NCBI RefSeq assembly: GCF_019145235.1
Contig: NZ_JAHSTV010000005.1
Location: 124,001 to 188,000, forward strand
Length of the DNA: 64,000 bases
Source of the DNA: Pseudomonas farris
Lineage (GTDB): Bacteria > Pseudomonadota > Gammaproteobacteria > Pseudomonadales > Pseudomonadaceae
Direction of reading: 5' to 3'
Within the stretch, counting starts at the first letter, position 1, and each line of letters opens with the position of its first letter. The position numbers and the translations under genes were made by a program. The notes beneath the pieces were generated by a model. The model was given only the letters and a program-made list of their open reading frames with translations, was not told the origin of the DNA and ran no database searches. Below are positions 1-9,872 of the stretch, piece after piece.

Positions 1-180
1 CATTAAAAATTACTTTCCGCCCGACTGTATTGTCTCAGGAGCTGACCGCGCTACCCGTTATTTTCATCTAGTCGGCAGCTTCAAACGATGAAAAATGGTA
101 CAACCTTATTTATGAAACAAGCAAAACAAATAAATCTTCCACTTTTTCTTTCCGTTCCATTTACACGTTCTTTACTGCAC

Positions 181-996
181 TCAATAGCTTCCAGCACCAA
201 CGTCAGCAACGGATAGCCAAGACGTAACAACACAATTAAAAGCCTCATCGCTGGTGCGAGCCTGCAGCTCAACAATTGCCCTTCTTGCATCAGCAATCAA
301 CCAACCCGTCGAGTTCAATGTCAGCCATGCATAGTCCAGACGACTCGCCGACATGAAACCTTCGAATAGCGTCGTTTTTTCCTGAGCCGGGTCAAACCAG
401 CCAGGCAAGTTTGAACCCTCTGGGACTCTCATATTCCTATTTAGAATCTCAAAGGAGCAGCTAGTTTCCCACCAGTTTCCATTGGCGAACTCATTGGGAA
501 ACCCTCCCATATAGGGAGTACCGTCACAGGAGATACAGTCGAGGGGAGTTAATGTTTTAAATAGCTCCGCTTTGGGAAAACCCTTGGGGTCATCACCCGT
601 TTTCAAGGAGACTGCATCAAGCTCCGACAAACTCTCAAGTCCCACCCTCGCGGCGAACTGTTCAAGACCTAACGTCACCCCATCATCCAGACTGATCGCC
701 ATCATCGCAACGACTCCAAACAGTTGTGAAGAAGTCCTGGCGATCTCAGTCGTCATACGATCGGAGCTTATGTACATTTTTACAAAGCAAGGTTCCCGCT
801 CCACGAACCAGTGCTTCCAATACCCAATATAGGTAGGGCGAGAGCCGTCACTCCAGATTGGGATCAGCGCAGGCGGGAAACCAAACCATTGAGCAGGAGC
901 CTCCAAAGTGCAAACGGGTGGCCTGATTTTTCCGGCAGCACACGCTACCACCGCATCCGGCAGATTCAGAGCTTTAAGCGCGTTTTCAAAGTTCAT
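181..996 (-). CDS. Candidate CDI immunity protein (unknown family)
   Basis: This is a 271-residue protein I do not recognise by family. Its start lies four bases after the stop of the large cdiA gene on the same strand, which is the standard position of the immunity gene in contact-dependent inhibition loci. It has no signal peptide and no obvious membrane segment, so it should be cytoplasmic, as expected for a protein that neutralises a nuclease-type toxin. The N-terminal part is Trp- and Pro-rich (around residues 35-65) and loosely recalls SMI1/KNR4 (SUKH) immunity proteins, but I cannot confirm this. The gene looks more A+T-rich than the body of cdiA, as is common for exchangeable toxin/immunity cassettes. 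The gene is solid; the immunity role is inferred from position. Confidence 0.7.
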   Translation of the reverse strand: MNFENALKALNLPDAVVACAAGKIRPPVCTLEAPAQWFGFPPALIPIWSDGSRPTYIGYWKHWFVEREPCFVKMYISSDRMTTEIARTSSQLFGVVAMMAISLDDGVTLGLEQFAARVGLESLSELDAVSLKTGDDPKGFPKAELFKTLTPLDCISCDGTPYMGGFPNEFANGNWWETSCSFEILNRNMRVPEGSNLPGWFDPAQEKTTLFEGFMSASRLDYAWLTLNSTGWLIADARRAIVELQARTSDEAFNCVVTSWLSVADVGAGSY

Positions 997-1000
997 GTTT

Positions 1001-1912
1001 TCACCGTTTTGGCGCCAGAGGAGTGGACCATTCAGGAATTTCTATTCTGTGCAAAGGCGAGATGGGGCCAACCCAAATGTTGGTGGTCTCACTAGTTTGC
1101 TGATGGATCAAAAGATGGGCCTCGCGTGAAGGTACGGGCACCAAGTGTCGGGGGTCAACGATCTGTGTTGGGAAATCCGTTTTGCCAAAATTCCAGTGAT
1201 GAACTTGCGCGATTTCTTGCCCGGCATTGCGGGCCGATTTAACAAAGCGGCTATTAACGGCACTGAATGCATCCTCCAATATTTGCTGGCTGGGATTTTG
1301 TCCGCTGGCAAGGGTATCAAGGTATCGCGTATATCCATTAGGCCGGCTGGCGCTGGCAGCGGAACGCATCGCATCGTTCCACATCTGAAGCGATTGAGGG
1401 TTGTCCGCAACTGTTGAAAAGCCAAAACTTTGGGGTGTCAGGCGGGCTGCCAACTCATCACTGACAACCGTTCCGCTCCCGGTTTTCCCTAAAGCAATGC
1501 CCAATGCCTCTGAGGTGATTTTTTTCCCCGTCTGCGTTTCGATCACCATCAAAGCGCGGGCATCACGCAGCTGCTCCGCAGTCAACTTGGCAGAACCTCC
1601 CACCGCAAGACCCGCGGGCAAGGCTTCACTGGCGGCCATTTCAGCCAGCCACACTGTCGTCTCATTGGCGCACAAAACCGGGTTAGCCGAGCAGGCCCGA
1701 GCGGCAGCTTGAGCGGCGGCTATTAATTCAGGTGTCGCGACGGCACCGACTGCGGCGACTGTCGAAGCCAGCATGGCACCAGAAACAAGCACACCACCTT
1801 CGGCCGTCTGTTTCGCAATATCGGCTTTACAGGCGCTGTCACACCCCTTTACGTCAGCGAGCCAGAACCCAAGATCGCCACCAGCCATCATGCCCATAGC
1901 ATTGTTCTCGGC
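1001..1912 (-). other. CdiA-CT toxin cassette (downstream of AENN motif)
   Basis: This is the 303-residue C-terminal module of CdiA from the AENN motif onward. In CDI systems the segment after VENN is the exchangeable toxin: an entry domain followed by the toxic domain. Here an Ala-rich, partly hydrophobic entry-like stretch (about residues 2680-2760) is followed by a domain ending with the H-H-W-N-F and D-P-R-H-L-V-P patterns and an H-x3-H motif. Conserved His pairs around an N/D-P-x-x-L-x-P core are typical of HNH/EndoVII polymorphic toxins. The nuclease prediction rests on motif resemblance only. Confidence 0.5.
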
Positions 1913-4900
1913 GGCATTCTTAGCCGCTCCGGCACCTGCTACGGCATTGGCAGAATCCCCTCCAACAAGCCCTCCCGCCAAACCGCCGGCCAACGTCGAA
2001 AGCGCTGAAATCGTCTCCTTATCAGCCTCACTCAGTTGATCACTGTTTTTCCCTGGGAAAAGCTGATTAGCAATCAACTCACCAATACTTGCCCCTGCTG
2101 CCCCTGCAAGCGCCGAATTCTGTTGAGTTTTAGCCAACACAGCACCCAGCACGGCATGCGCCATCAAGTTGGCTGCATCGTCTCCTTCTGTCAGCTGTTT
2201 AATGGCCTGAGCCAGGTAAGGCGCCGCGCCCCCTCCCACGGCAGCTCCAATGTTTCCACTCAGGACGCCCTGGATAATCCCGGTAACCGCCTGACTGGCC
2301 TTTTGAAAGCTACTGCCGATGCCGTAATCGTGCTGCACCTGCTGACTGATTTGCTCAGACGTTGGATTAGCCACCCCACTGTCGTTCAACTTCTGGCGTG
2401 CCGCCTTGAAGGCCTCACTATCCGGATCCTGAGCCTCCTTAATCTTCGCCGCCGCAACCGCGTCCCCAACGCCTTTCACCAACTCCATCGAGCTTTTCAC
2501 CAGCTCAATGCGCTCATTCATCGCCTCTTCATCAGGCTTGTCGAGTCGCTCGTTGGCATTTTTCGTATCGCGATTCAGGCCGACAGTATCCTGAGCTCCC
2601 TCTGGATTACGGACGATGATCGTGCCTTCGCTCACCGCACTGCGTGTGTGGCTCTTGTCGGATTCGCTTAGAGCAATACCGTACAAGCCACCCACCGAGG
2701 TGCTCGCCCCAGCGCCACCGTAACTGGCCGATACGCTGATACCTGCAGACTGAGCCTCGATTTCACTGACGTTCTTGATATCGCGCGCGATGAGCCGGTC
2801 AGTGATCAACAGGTTTTTGTCCGCCGAGGCGTCGCTGGCAATCACACCACCTTCCAAGGTGGTGGTTTTGCCGACATCGACGGTGTAGCCACCCGCTCCG
2901 GCGAAGAGACCGGTCTGGTCCGTGACGCCTTTGTATTCGCTGTTCATGTTGCCGGCAGCCAGGTTGGCTGAAGCAGCGACAGGTGTGCCATAGCAGATCG
3001 GTGGGATGCAGATGCTGGCACCGAAACCGCCGCTACCCTGCTTGCTCTTCTGATCCTGGGTGTCCTGACGGGAAATGATGTTGAGGTTGCCATCGATCAG
3101 CGCGTTGATTTCATCAGCGCGAACCTGAGCGCCCGCCAGCGTCGTGTCACCACCGCTGCGCAGCAACAGCGAACCGGTCTCTACCGTACTGTTGACCTGC
3201 GTGACGGAACTGCCGCTACCCATACCTTTTGCGAGTTGGGCACCGAGGTCCAGGGTGAAGCCGTTCTGCTGGCCAATGTTGAAGCTGGCGCCAATAGCGG
3301 TTCTGTTGTTGCTGTTATGATTGGACCACTCAGCGGTGTTTTGCGCGCTCTCCAGGATGATGTTGTTGTTGGCAAGCAACGACATGTTGGCCGCTTTGAG
3401 GCTGCTGCCGATGACGTGCAAATCACCATCGTTCTCCGCCGCGTTGCCATTGGCAATGATGGACAAGTTAGTGCCTGCATTGAGGGTACTTTGCTTGGCG
3501 GTCTGGCTGGTGTAGTCGCTGGTGCTTTTGCTGTGGGTATTGGCCAGCTCGGTGCCGATTTTGATCAGCGAGCCATTGCTTGCGGTGCCGCCCTGTTTGT
3601 CGGCGAAGCCGGTTTTTTGGGCATTGGCGTCCGAAGCCATTCCCCCGAGGTTGTAGGCCGCGAGGGCGGCCTGGGCCAGTTTCACAGCCTTGAGCCGAGG
3701 ATCATCCGCATCCTTCGCGGCCTCGACCGACGAGCGAATGGTTTTAGCCGTGTCGATGATCGCACCACCGATGACACGCCCTACGGCTAGGCTGTTGGCT
3801 TTATCAACGGTGCCTTGCGTCGCCGTTTCCATACCTGCAGCGATGGTGACGTTCGAGCCGCGCAGGCTCATGTCCTTGGTGCTGACCAAGTCACTGGCGA
3901 TGACATTGAGGTCTGCACCGGCGACGAGGCTGACGTTGCCTTTACTGGAGCCAACGGTGCTGCCGGTCAGGGTGGTTTGCGATGCCGTGCCGTTGTGTTT
4001 CTGGTCGCTGATCGACAGGTGCTGGTTGCCCGTGATGTCATCAAGACCCAGGTTGTTACCCGTCAATACGCCCGTAAAGTCGCGGTTTTTCTCCTTGTGC
4101 ATTTGAGTGCGGGAGAAGGTGTTTTCTGCCGCGTCGATGGTCAAGTCGCGTCCCGCACGCACTGCCAGGTCGTTGGTGCTGACCAAAGCCGAGCCGGTGA
4201 CGGTGGCATCGCGTTTGGCGCTGACGGCGATGGTGTCGCCAGAGATCAGGCTACCCACGGCGGTGGTCTGAGTTTCAGCCAACTGATCCTGGACCTTGCT
4301 CGACTTGAACCCACCCCAACTACTCTTGCTTTGGCTGCGCTCATGGCGCGCGCTATTGGATTCGGTAACCGCGACGATTTCCACGTCATTGCCGGCACCC
4401 AATCCGACGCTGCCTTTTTCGGAAGAGACATCGCTGCCCTTGATCACCAGATCATTGCCGGCGGTCAGTACGTTGTTGCCTCCGGACGTGACCGAGCTGG
4501 CAACGTTGGTGACAGAGCTTGTTTCGTCGAGACGGAACTTCTTCCCGGAAGAAGACTTCTTGGTCTTGCTATAGAAGCTGTAATCCGAATCCTCAGCCGA
4601 TTGCAGCAGCAGATTCGAACCCGCTACCAGATAAGCCTCATCCCCAGCGTTTACCCGGCTCGCAATCAGCCCCAGATCCTTCCCCGCACTCAACGCCACA
4701 TTCCCACCTGCCGTCACGACAGTGGAAACCTGGTTCACATGATCCTCCTGAGCCTTGACCTTCTTGCTCTTGCCATACGAATGCTGTTCATCCGCCGCCG
4801 ACGCCAGGGTCAGGTCGCCGACAGCGCTCATGCCCACATCACGCTTGGCCTCGATCTGGCTAGCAACCACTTTGAGATCGCCGCCCGCAGTGGCCTGAAG

Positions 4901-7900
4901 ATCCCGCCCGGCAGTCACGCTGGAGCCATGCTGAGTGATGTTCGAATCGCGATGATTGGCGCCGCGCGTATTGCTGTCCGATTGCTCGGCGGCGGTGATC
5001 TTCAGATCCCGGGCAGCGCGCAATGTGGTGTCGTTGCCGCTCTTGAGCACGCCACCGATGTTGGCGATGTCCCGTCCGGCACCCAGCGTCAGATCATTGC
5101 TCGCCTCGATCCGCGCCGCGTTGTCGGCAAAGTCGCGTTGTTCGGTCTTGTAGCCGGTGCTGCTGGCGTGGCGGGTGATGGTGCGTTCATTGCTCACGTC
5201 ACCGGCCAGGGCGACGACGTTGACATCCCGCCCAGCAATAATGCCGCCGGCCCGGTTAGTGAGGTTATTGCTCGCCAGCGCCTCAAGCCGATTGCCCGCT
5301 TCCAGCAAGCCGCTGTTAACCAGGCTGTCGCCAGCCGTGGCCCTCAGGTTGCTGGAGGCGCGCAGGGTGCCAACGTTGTTCAGGTTTTTACCGGCGATCA
5401 GGCTCACATCAGCGCCCTGGATCAACGCACCATTGGCCGCCAGGCGGTTGTTGGTCTGGGCCATGTACAACACCGGTACCAGAACCTGTTCGTTGTTCAC
5501 GGTCCGGGTTTCCATCCAGACGATATCGTGGGTCAGGGCCGCAACCTGTTCGGCGCTCAGACTGACGCCCAGGGACAGGTTGAGGGCGTCCTTGCTGGCG
5601 ATGGCGTTGTTCATCAGGTACTTGAACATGCCGTCGTCTGAGGTCTGGCCGTCGAGGAAGCGTTGGCCGGTGCGGGCGATCACCGCCTGTTGGATCAGGC
5701 GTTGTTCGTAGAAGCCATCCCCCAGGCGCTTGGCGGCGAGGTCCGGATCGTAGCCCAGGTTTGTCAGCAGGTAATCCGAGCTCATGAACCGGCGCATGTC
5801 GGTCAGCGCCGGGTTGGTCTCGATCAGGTACTTGTGCGGACTGGACCTGATCGAATTGTCAGGCAGCCCGCGCACCTGCAGCAGGCCAGCGCCCTGGGTC
5901 GGCGTGGTCGAGCCGTCGCCGCTCATGCGGAACAGGCCGTTTTGCCCGGTTGGCAAGTCAAAACCCGGCAAGGCCAGCGGATCGACCTGCTGTTGGGTCA
6001 GGTTCGGGGCTAGCTGCCGATTGACGCTGATGCGGGTCGAGAAGGCATTGTCGGACTGGGTGTCGGTACGCGGCCCGGCGCCGACGTAGTTGTAGCCGCC
6101 ACGCACGACGCGGTTGTCGGCGTTGCCCTGGGTGCGGATATCGACCGCGCCGCCAGCCTGGATAATGGCCGCGTAGGTCTGGCTATCGGTGGAGGCCGTT
6201 TGAGTGCGAAGCGAAGGGATTTCGCGCTCGGTCATGCCGATGAAGCGGCTCATCGCCGCTTCGAGGCCTCCCAGGTCGTTGGCGTTGTAACCGGGGCTCT
6301 GCAGCCAGTATTTGTTGGTGAAGTCATTCGCGGCGGCGCGCCAGCCACGCGGGTGGCGCGTGCGTTCGGACATGAAGGTGCGCGAGGTTTCGGTCTCGCC
6401 GGTTTCGATGCCGATGTTGTTCAAGCTGACGAGATTGGCGGTCAATGCGCCGCCGACGCCGATGCTGCTGCTCCGGTTGGTCAGGGTGTCGCCCTGGATA
6501 TCCAGGTTGCCGCCGGTGGTGATGCTGGACGCGGCGCTGGCCGCGGTGACTTCGAACTTATCGCGCTGAATGATCTGCCAGACGTGGTTTACCTTGGGGC
6601 CGTCGCAATCACCGGCATTGACCCCTCCGATGCAGGCCACTTCCCTGATCGAGGCGGTGTAGATGCCAGCATCGTTGGTGGTCAAGACCTCGCGGACGTT
6701 GTCGATGGTGCTGGCCGCCAGACGCATATTGCCGTCGCTTTGCAGCGAGCCGGAGCTGTTGAGGATGCTGCGGGCGCGGGTGCCGAGGCCGTCGCGATCA
6801 ATGCTCAGATCACCCAGGCTGTAGATATCGGCATAACGATTAGTCAGGCTATCGACACGCAGGCTTGTATTGCCGCCACTGAAAATCAATCCGCGCTGGT
6901 TGAGCAGGGCGCCGGTCGATACGCCCAGTGCCTCGGCACTGCCCAGCGTGCCGTAGTTGTTAATCGCTGCGGCAGTGACGCTCATGTCCGCCGCCGAGGT
7001 CAGCCGACCGTAGCTGTTGAGGACGCCATCGACCACGACGGTAGTGCTGCCGCCGCCAGCGATACTGCCGTTTTTTTCCAGATTGATCAGCGCGGCCTTG
7101 AGCCCCAGGACACCCAGGCTGCTCAAGCGGCCGCTGCCTGCATATTCGCCGGTCAGTTGCAGGTCGATAACTCCATCGCTGCCGATCAGGCCATCAACAC
7201 GCCAATTGATGCCACGGCCTTCCATGCCATTGGTACTGAGCAACTGGCCAGTGGCGGTCTGGGTCAACTGGTTGACATGAACGACCAGATGCCCGGCCTG
7301 GATCGAGGTGCTGTTGGTCCAGCTGTCGGCACTCACATTCAAGGTGCCGTAGGTCACCAGGCGACCACCCGCCTGCCCCAGGTTGGCCTGGCTGATGCCA
7401 AACAGTCCGAGGCCGGTGTGCAACAGCTTGCCGCCCACGTTCTGGATGCTGCCGGTGTCGAAGCCAACATCATTACTGGCGGTTTCCAGGGTGCCGTCAC
7501 TGTTATCGAACAGGCCACCGATGTTGAACGTCGTAGTGCTGTTCTTGCCCAGTGTGCGCAGTTGGCCTTTATGGTTGCTCAGGCTGGCGGCGAGAATATC
7601 CAGGCTGTCCTGGCTTTCGATGATGCCCGCGTTGTTGTTCAGCGCCCCCGAAAGGTCAAAGTCGATGCGGCCGGCGCTGATCTGCCCGCCGTCGCTGTTG
7701 TCCATATTCCGGCCAGTGACCTGGACCTTGCCCGTGGCATAAAGCCCGCCGTTGCGATTGTTGATATCCGCACCCGCGTTGGTGATCACGATATCGCCCG
7801 CTTGTGCGGCGATACGTCCGCCGTCGTTGAACAACCCCGCCAAGGCTTGGATGCTCACTCTTTGGGCCTGGATCGTGCCGCCCTGGCGATTGAGGTCGTA

Positions 7901-9847
7901 GCCATTTTTCAGCACGCCGCGCACGCGGGCATCGAAGGCCGCCTTGACGCTGGACAACACGCCGCCACGGTTGTCGAGATTGGCCGCTTCAATATCGAGA
8001 CCAGCGTCTTGAGCGATGATGCTGCCGCTCTGGTTATCGATATCACCCGTGACATCCACGGTCACCAGATCCTTGCCTTGCAGCGTGCCCTTGACGTTGT
8101 TCAGGCTGGCGGCATCGAACTCGACGCCGGCACCGCGGCTGGCGATCAGGCCCTTGTCGGCGTTGTTGACCGCGCCGGTAGCGCTTATCCGCAATTGGCC
8201 ATTGGCGGCAACGGTGCCTTTGTTGCGGTTATCCAGGCTGCCGGTGCGCACGGTCATGACGCCTTGGCTGGACAATTCACCGCCCTGGTTGTTGATCGCG
8301 CCCGTGTTGGTGATATCGAGGTTTTTGCCGGCCATGACCAGGCCGGTCAGGTTGTTCAGGCTGCCGAGGATCAGGGTCGCGCTGTTCAGGCTGGATAATT
8401 CGCCTGCATTGTTTTCCAGATGGCCCAGGTTGGCAGTCAGAATGCCCTGGCTATTGATCAGGCCGCCCTGGGCGTTCAGTACCTGGTTGGCGTTCAGATG
8501 CAGTTCGGTGTTGCCCAGAATTCGGCCTTTGTTGCGGTTATCTACAACGTCGGCTGTGACCGTGGTCATGCGCTGCCCGCTGAGCGTACCGCCCTGGTTG
8601 TTCAGCGCGGCGGTCGTCGTGATGTTCAGGTCGCGGCTGGCAACCACCGTTTTGCCGCCGTTATTCAGCTGCTTTGCAATAAGGGTGATATCACCGCTGC
8701 TATTGCGGCTGTTATCGGCATTGACCCCGGATTCAATAATTCCGTTGTTGCTTAGGGTGCCACCGCTATCCAGGTGGATGTTGTCGCGCGCCACCAGGTT
8801 GTTGTGGCTGGTCAGGTCGCCTTGGGTCTGGACGTGCAGGGTGGTGCCGGCATAGACCGGTCCCCGGGCGTCGAGGCTAGCGGCTTTGACGTTAATGGCA
8901 CCGGCAGTAGTAGCCGTCTCGGCCAAACTCAAATGACCGTTGGCATCCAGCTGGATATCACCGCCACTGGCGACCATCTTGCCATCGAGCTTTACGCCGA
9001 CCCCCGCCTCCGTGCCCACCAGTTTGATCGCCCCGGCGTACATGCCACCGAGGGTCGAGGAGTCGATGGCCAACCCCGGTTTGGCGCTGCCGTCATCGGC
9101 GCGTGCGGTCGTGTTGAGGGTGTCAGCGTTGACGTCGTTGCGCCCGGCGATGATGGTCAGATTCCTGGCCTGGATCTCGGCGTTGATCCTGGCGCTGCGG
9201 GTGATGATTTCGAAGCGGTCGACGTTGCTGGCGTTCAGCCCGGTGCCTTCGATGGCGATGCTACCCTGATCGACCTGAAAGCGATCCAGCCGACCGTTAT
9301 CCAGCACCGGTTTGCCGGTGGTCAACGTGACGCGCGGGGTGTTGATGAAGCCGCAACCGTTGCAGCTGATCCCGTACGGGTTGGCGACGATCACTCGCGC
9401 CGATTGCCCCGCGACTTCGGTATAACCGCGCAACTGGCTGGGATTGCCGCCGTTGACTTCGTTGAGGATGGTTTGCGCGGCGGTGCCGTTGAGGTTCGGG
9501 TTACCGAGGATGATCCCGCCCAGTTGTGTGGGCTGGGCGGTATTGGTGGCGTTGTTGAGGATCACGCCGTTGCTGCCGACGTTGTAGTCCTTGAACTGGT
9601 TGTGAGACAGGCCGCTGCCGTTGGGCTTGGCGATGTTGACGATGGGCACGCCATTGCCGGCCTGGCCGAGGCTGGTGCCCGGCGCGCTGACCACGATGCC
9701 ATCCGCCTGGGCCCACATCGGCTGCCAGAACATGACATTGGCCAACAGGAACGCCAGGCCGCGCTTGGGCATGCCCCAGAAGTGCTCGCGTTTTTTGACC
9801 GCAGCAGAGGGCTGGCCAGCGAGGAAGGCGTAGTGGCGAACGTCCAT
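1001..9847 (-). CDS. cdiA: CdiA/FhaB-type two-partner-secretion effector with C-terminal toxin
   Basis: This 2948-residue exoprotein has an extended N-terminal signal region (cleavage likely after Ala48). A TPS/haemagglutination domain follows, with the diagnostic NPNL (residues 116-119) and NPYGI (156-160) motifs that CdiB recognises. Next come very long filamentous-haemagglutinin repeats rich in N-x-G and 'GG.L.A..' units, up to about residue 2450. A pre-toxin region ends in AENN at 2646, a variant of the usual VENN boundary. The last ~300 residues are the variable toxin part. Near its end are His-His-Trp (2883-2885) and two further His (2911, 2915), arranged like HNH/Endonuclease-VII-type toxin nucleases; this nuclease assignment is tentative. 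It is co-directional with cdiB, 25 bases downstream of it, and followed by a candidate immunity gene. Fully open, with no frameshift seen. Confidence 0.93.
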   Translation of the reverse strand: MDVRHYAFLAGQPSAAVKKREHFWGMPKRGLAFLLANVMFWQPMWAQADGIVVSAPGTSLGQAGNGVPIVNIAKPNGSGLSHNQFKDYNVGSNGVILNNATNTAQPTQLGGIILGNPNLNGTAAQTILNEVNGGNPSQLRGYTEVAGQSARVIVANPYGISCNGCGFINTPRVTLTTGKPVLDNGRLDRFQVDQGSIAIEGTGLNASNVDRFEIITRSARINAEIQARNLTIIAGRNDVNADTLNTTARADDGSAKPGLAIDSSTLGGMYAGAIKLVGTEAGVGVKLDGKMVASGGDIQLDANGHLSLAETATTAGAINVKAASLDARGPVYAGTTLHVQTQGDLTSHNNLVARDNIHLDSGGTLSNNGIIESGVNADNSRNSSGDITLIAKQLNNGGKTVVASRDLNITTTAALNNQGGTLSGQRMTTVTADVVDNRNKGRILGNTELHLNANQVLNAQGGLINSQGILTANLGHLENNAGELSSLNSATLILGSLNNLTGLVMAGKNLDITNTGAINNQGGELSSQGVMTVRTGSLDNRNKGTVAANGQLRISATGAVNNADKGLIASRGAGVEFDAASLNNVKGTLQGKDLVTVDVTGDIDNQSGSIIAQDAGLDIEAANLDNRGGVLSSVKAAFDARVRGVLKNGYDLNRQGGTIQAQRVSIQALAGLFNDGGRIAAQAGDIVITNAGADINNRNGGLYATGKVQVTGRNMDNSDGGQISAGRIDFDLSGALNNNAGIIESQDSLDILAASLSNHKGQLRTLGKNSTTTFNIGGLFDNSDGTLETASNDVGFDTGSIQNVGGKLLHTGLGLFGISQANLGQAGGRLVTYGTLNVSADSWTNSTSIQAGHLVVHVNQLTQTATGQLLSTNGMEGRGINWRVDGLIGSDGVIDLQLTGEYAGSGRLSSLGVLGLKAALINLEKNGSIAGGGSTTVVVDGVLNSYGRLTSAADMSVTAAAINNYGTLGSAEALGVSTGALLNQRGLIFSGGNTSLRVDSLTNRYADIYSLGDLSIDRDGLGTRARSILNSSGSLQSDGNMRLAASTIDNVREVLTTNDAGIYTASIREVACIGGVNAGDCDGPKVNHVWQIIQRDKFEVTAASAASSITTGGNLDIQGDTLTNRSSSIGVGGALTANLVSLNNIGIETGETETSRTFMSERTRHPRGWRAAANDFTNKYWLQSPGYNANDLGGLEAAMSRFIGMTEREIPSLRTQTASTDSQTYAAIIQAGGAVDIRTQGNADNRVVRGGYNYVGAGPRTDTQSDNAFSTRISVNRQLAPNLTQQQVDPLALPGFDLPTGQNGLFRMSGDGSTTPTQGAGLLQVRGLPDNSIRSSPHKYLIETNPALTDMRRFMSSDYLLTNLGYDPDLAAKRLGDGFYEQRLIQQAVIARTGQRFLDGQTSDDGMFKYLMNNAIASKDALNLSLGVSLSAEQVAALTHDIVWMETRTVNNEQVLVPVLYMAQTNNRLAANGALIQGADVSLIAGKNLNNVGTLRASSNLRATAGDSLVNSGLLEAGNRLEALASNNLTNRAGGIIAGRDVNVVALAGDVSNERTITRHASSTGYKTEQRDFADNAARIEASNDLTLGAGRDIANIGGVLKSGNDTTLRAARDLKITAAEQSDSNTRGANHRDSNITQHGSSVTAGRDLQATAGGDLKVVASQIEAKRDVGMSAVGDLTLASAADEQHSYGKSKKVKAQEDHVNQVSTVVTAGGNVALSAGKDLGLIASRVNAGDEAYLVAGSNLLLQSAEDSDYSFYSKTKKSSSGKKFRLDETSSVTNVASSVTSGGNNVLTAGNDLVIKGSDVSSEKGSVGLGAGNDVEIVAVTESNSARHERSQSKSSWGGFKSSKVQDQLAETQTTAVGSLISGDTIAVSAKRDATVTGSALVSTNDLAVRAGRDLTIDAAENTFSRTQMHKEKNRDFTGVLTGNNLGLDDITGNQHLSISDQKHNGTASQTTLTGSTVGSSKGNVSLVAGADLNVIASDLVSTKDMSLRGSNVTIAAGMETATQGTVDKANSLAVGRVIGGAIIDTAKTIRSSVEAAKDADDPRLKAVKLAQAALAAYNLGGMASDANAQKTGFADKQGGTASNGSLIKIGTELANTHSKSTSDYTSQTAKQSTLNAGTNLSIIANGNAAENDGDLHVIGSSLKAANMSLLANNNIILESAQNTAEWSNHNSNNRTAIGASFNIGQQNGFTLDLGAQLAKGMGSGSSVTQVNSTVETGSLLLRSGGDTTLAGAQVRADEINALIDGNLNIISRQDTQDQKSKQGSGGFGASICIPPICYGTPVAASANLAAGNMNSEYKGVTDQTGLFAGAGGYTVDVGKTTTLEGGVIASDASADKNLLITDRLIARDIKNVSEIEAQSAGISVSASYGGAGASTSVGGLYGIALSESDKSHTRSAVSEGTIIVRNPEGAQDTVGLNRDTKNANERLDKPDEEAMNERIELVKSSMELVKGVGDAVAAAKIKEAQDPDSEAFKAARQKLNDSGVANPTSEQISQQVQHDYGIGSSFQKASQAVTGIIQGVLSGNIGAAVGGGAAPYLAQAIKQLTEGDDAANLMAHAVLGAVLAKTQQNSALAGAAGASIGELIANQLFPGKNSDQLSEADKETISALSTLAGGLAGGLVGGDSANAVAGAGAAKNAAENNAMGMMAGGDLGFWLADVKGCDSACKADIAKQTAEGGVLVSGAMLASTVAAVGAVATPELIAAAQAAARACSANPVLCANETTVWLAEMAASEALPAGLAVGGSAKLTAEQLRDARALMVIETQTGKKITSEALGIALGKTGSGTVVSDELAARLTPQSFGFSTVADNPQSLQMWNDAMRSAASASRPNGYTRYLDTLASGQNPSQQILEDAFSAVNSRFVKSARNAGQEIAQVHHWNFGKTDFPTQIVDPRHLVPVPSREAHLLIHQQTSETTNIWVGPISPLHRIEIPEWSTPLAPKR

Positions 9848-9872
9848 GATCGAATCTCGTTTAAAGCAAAAT

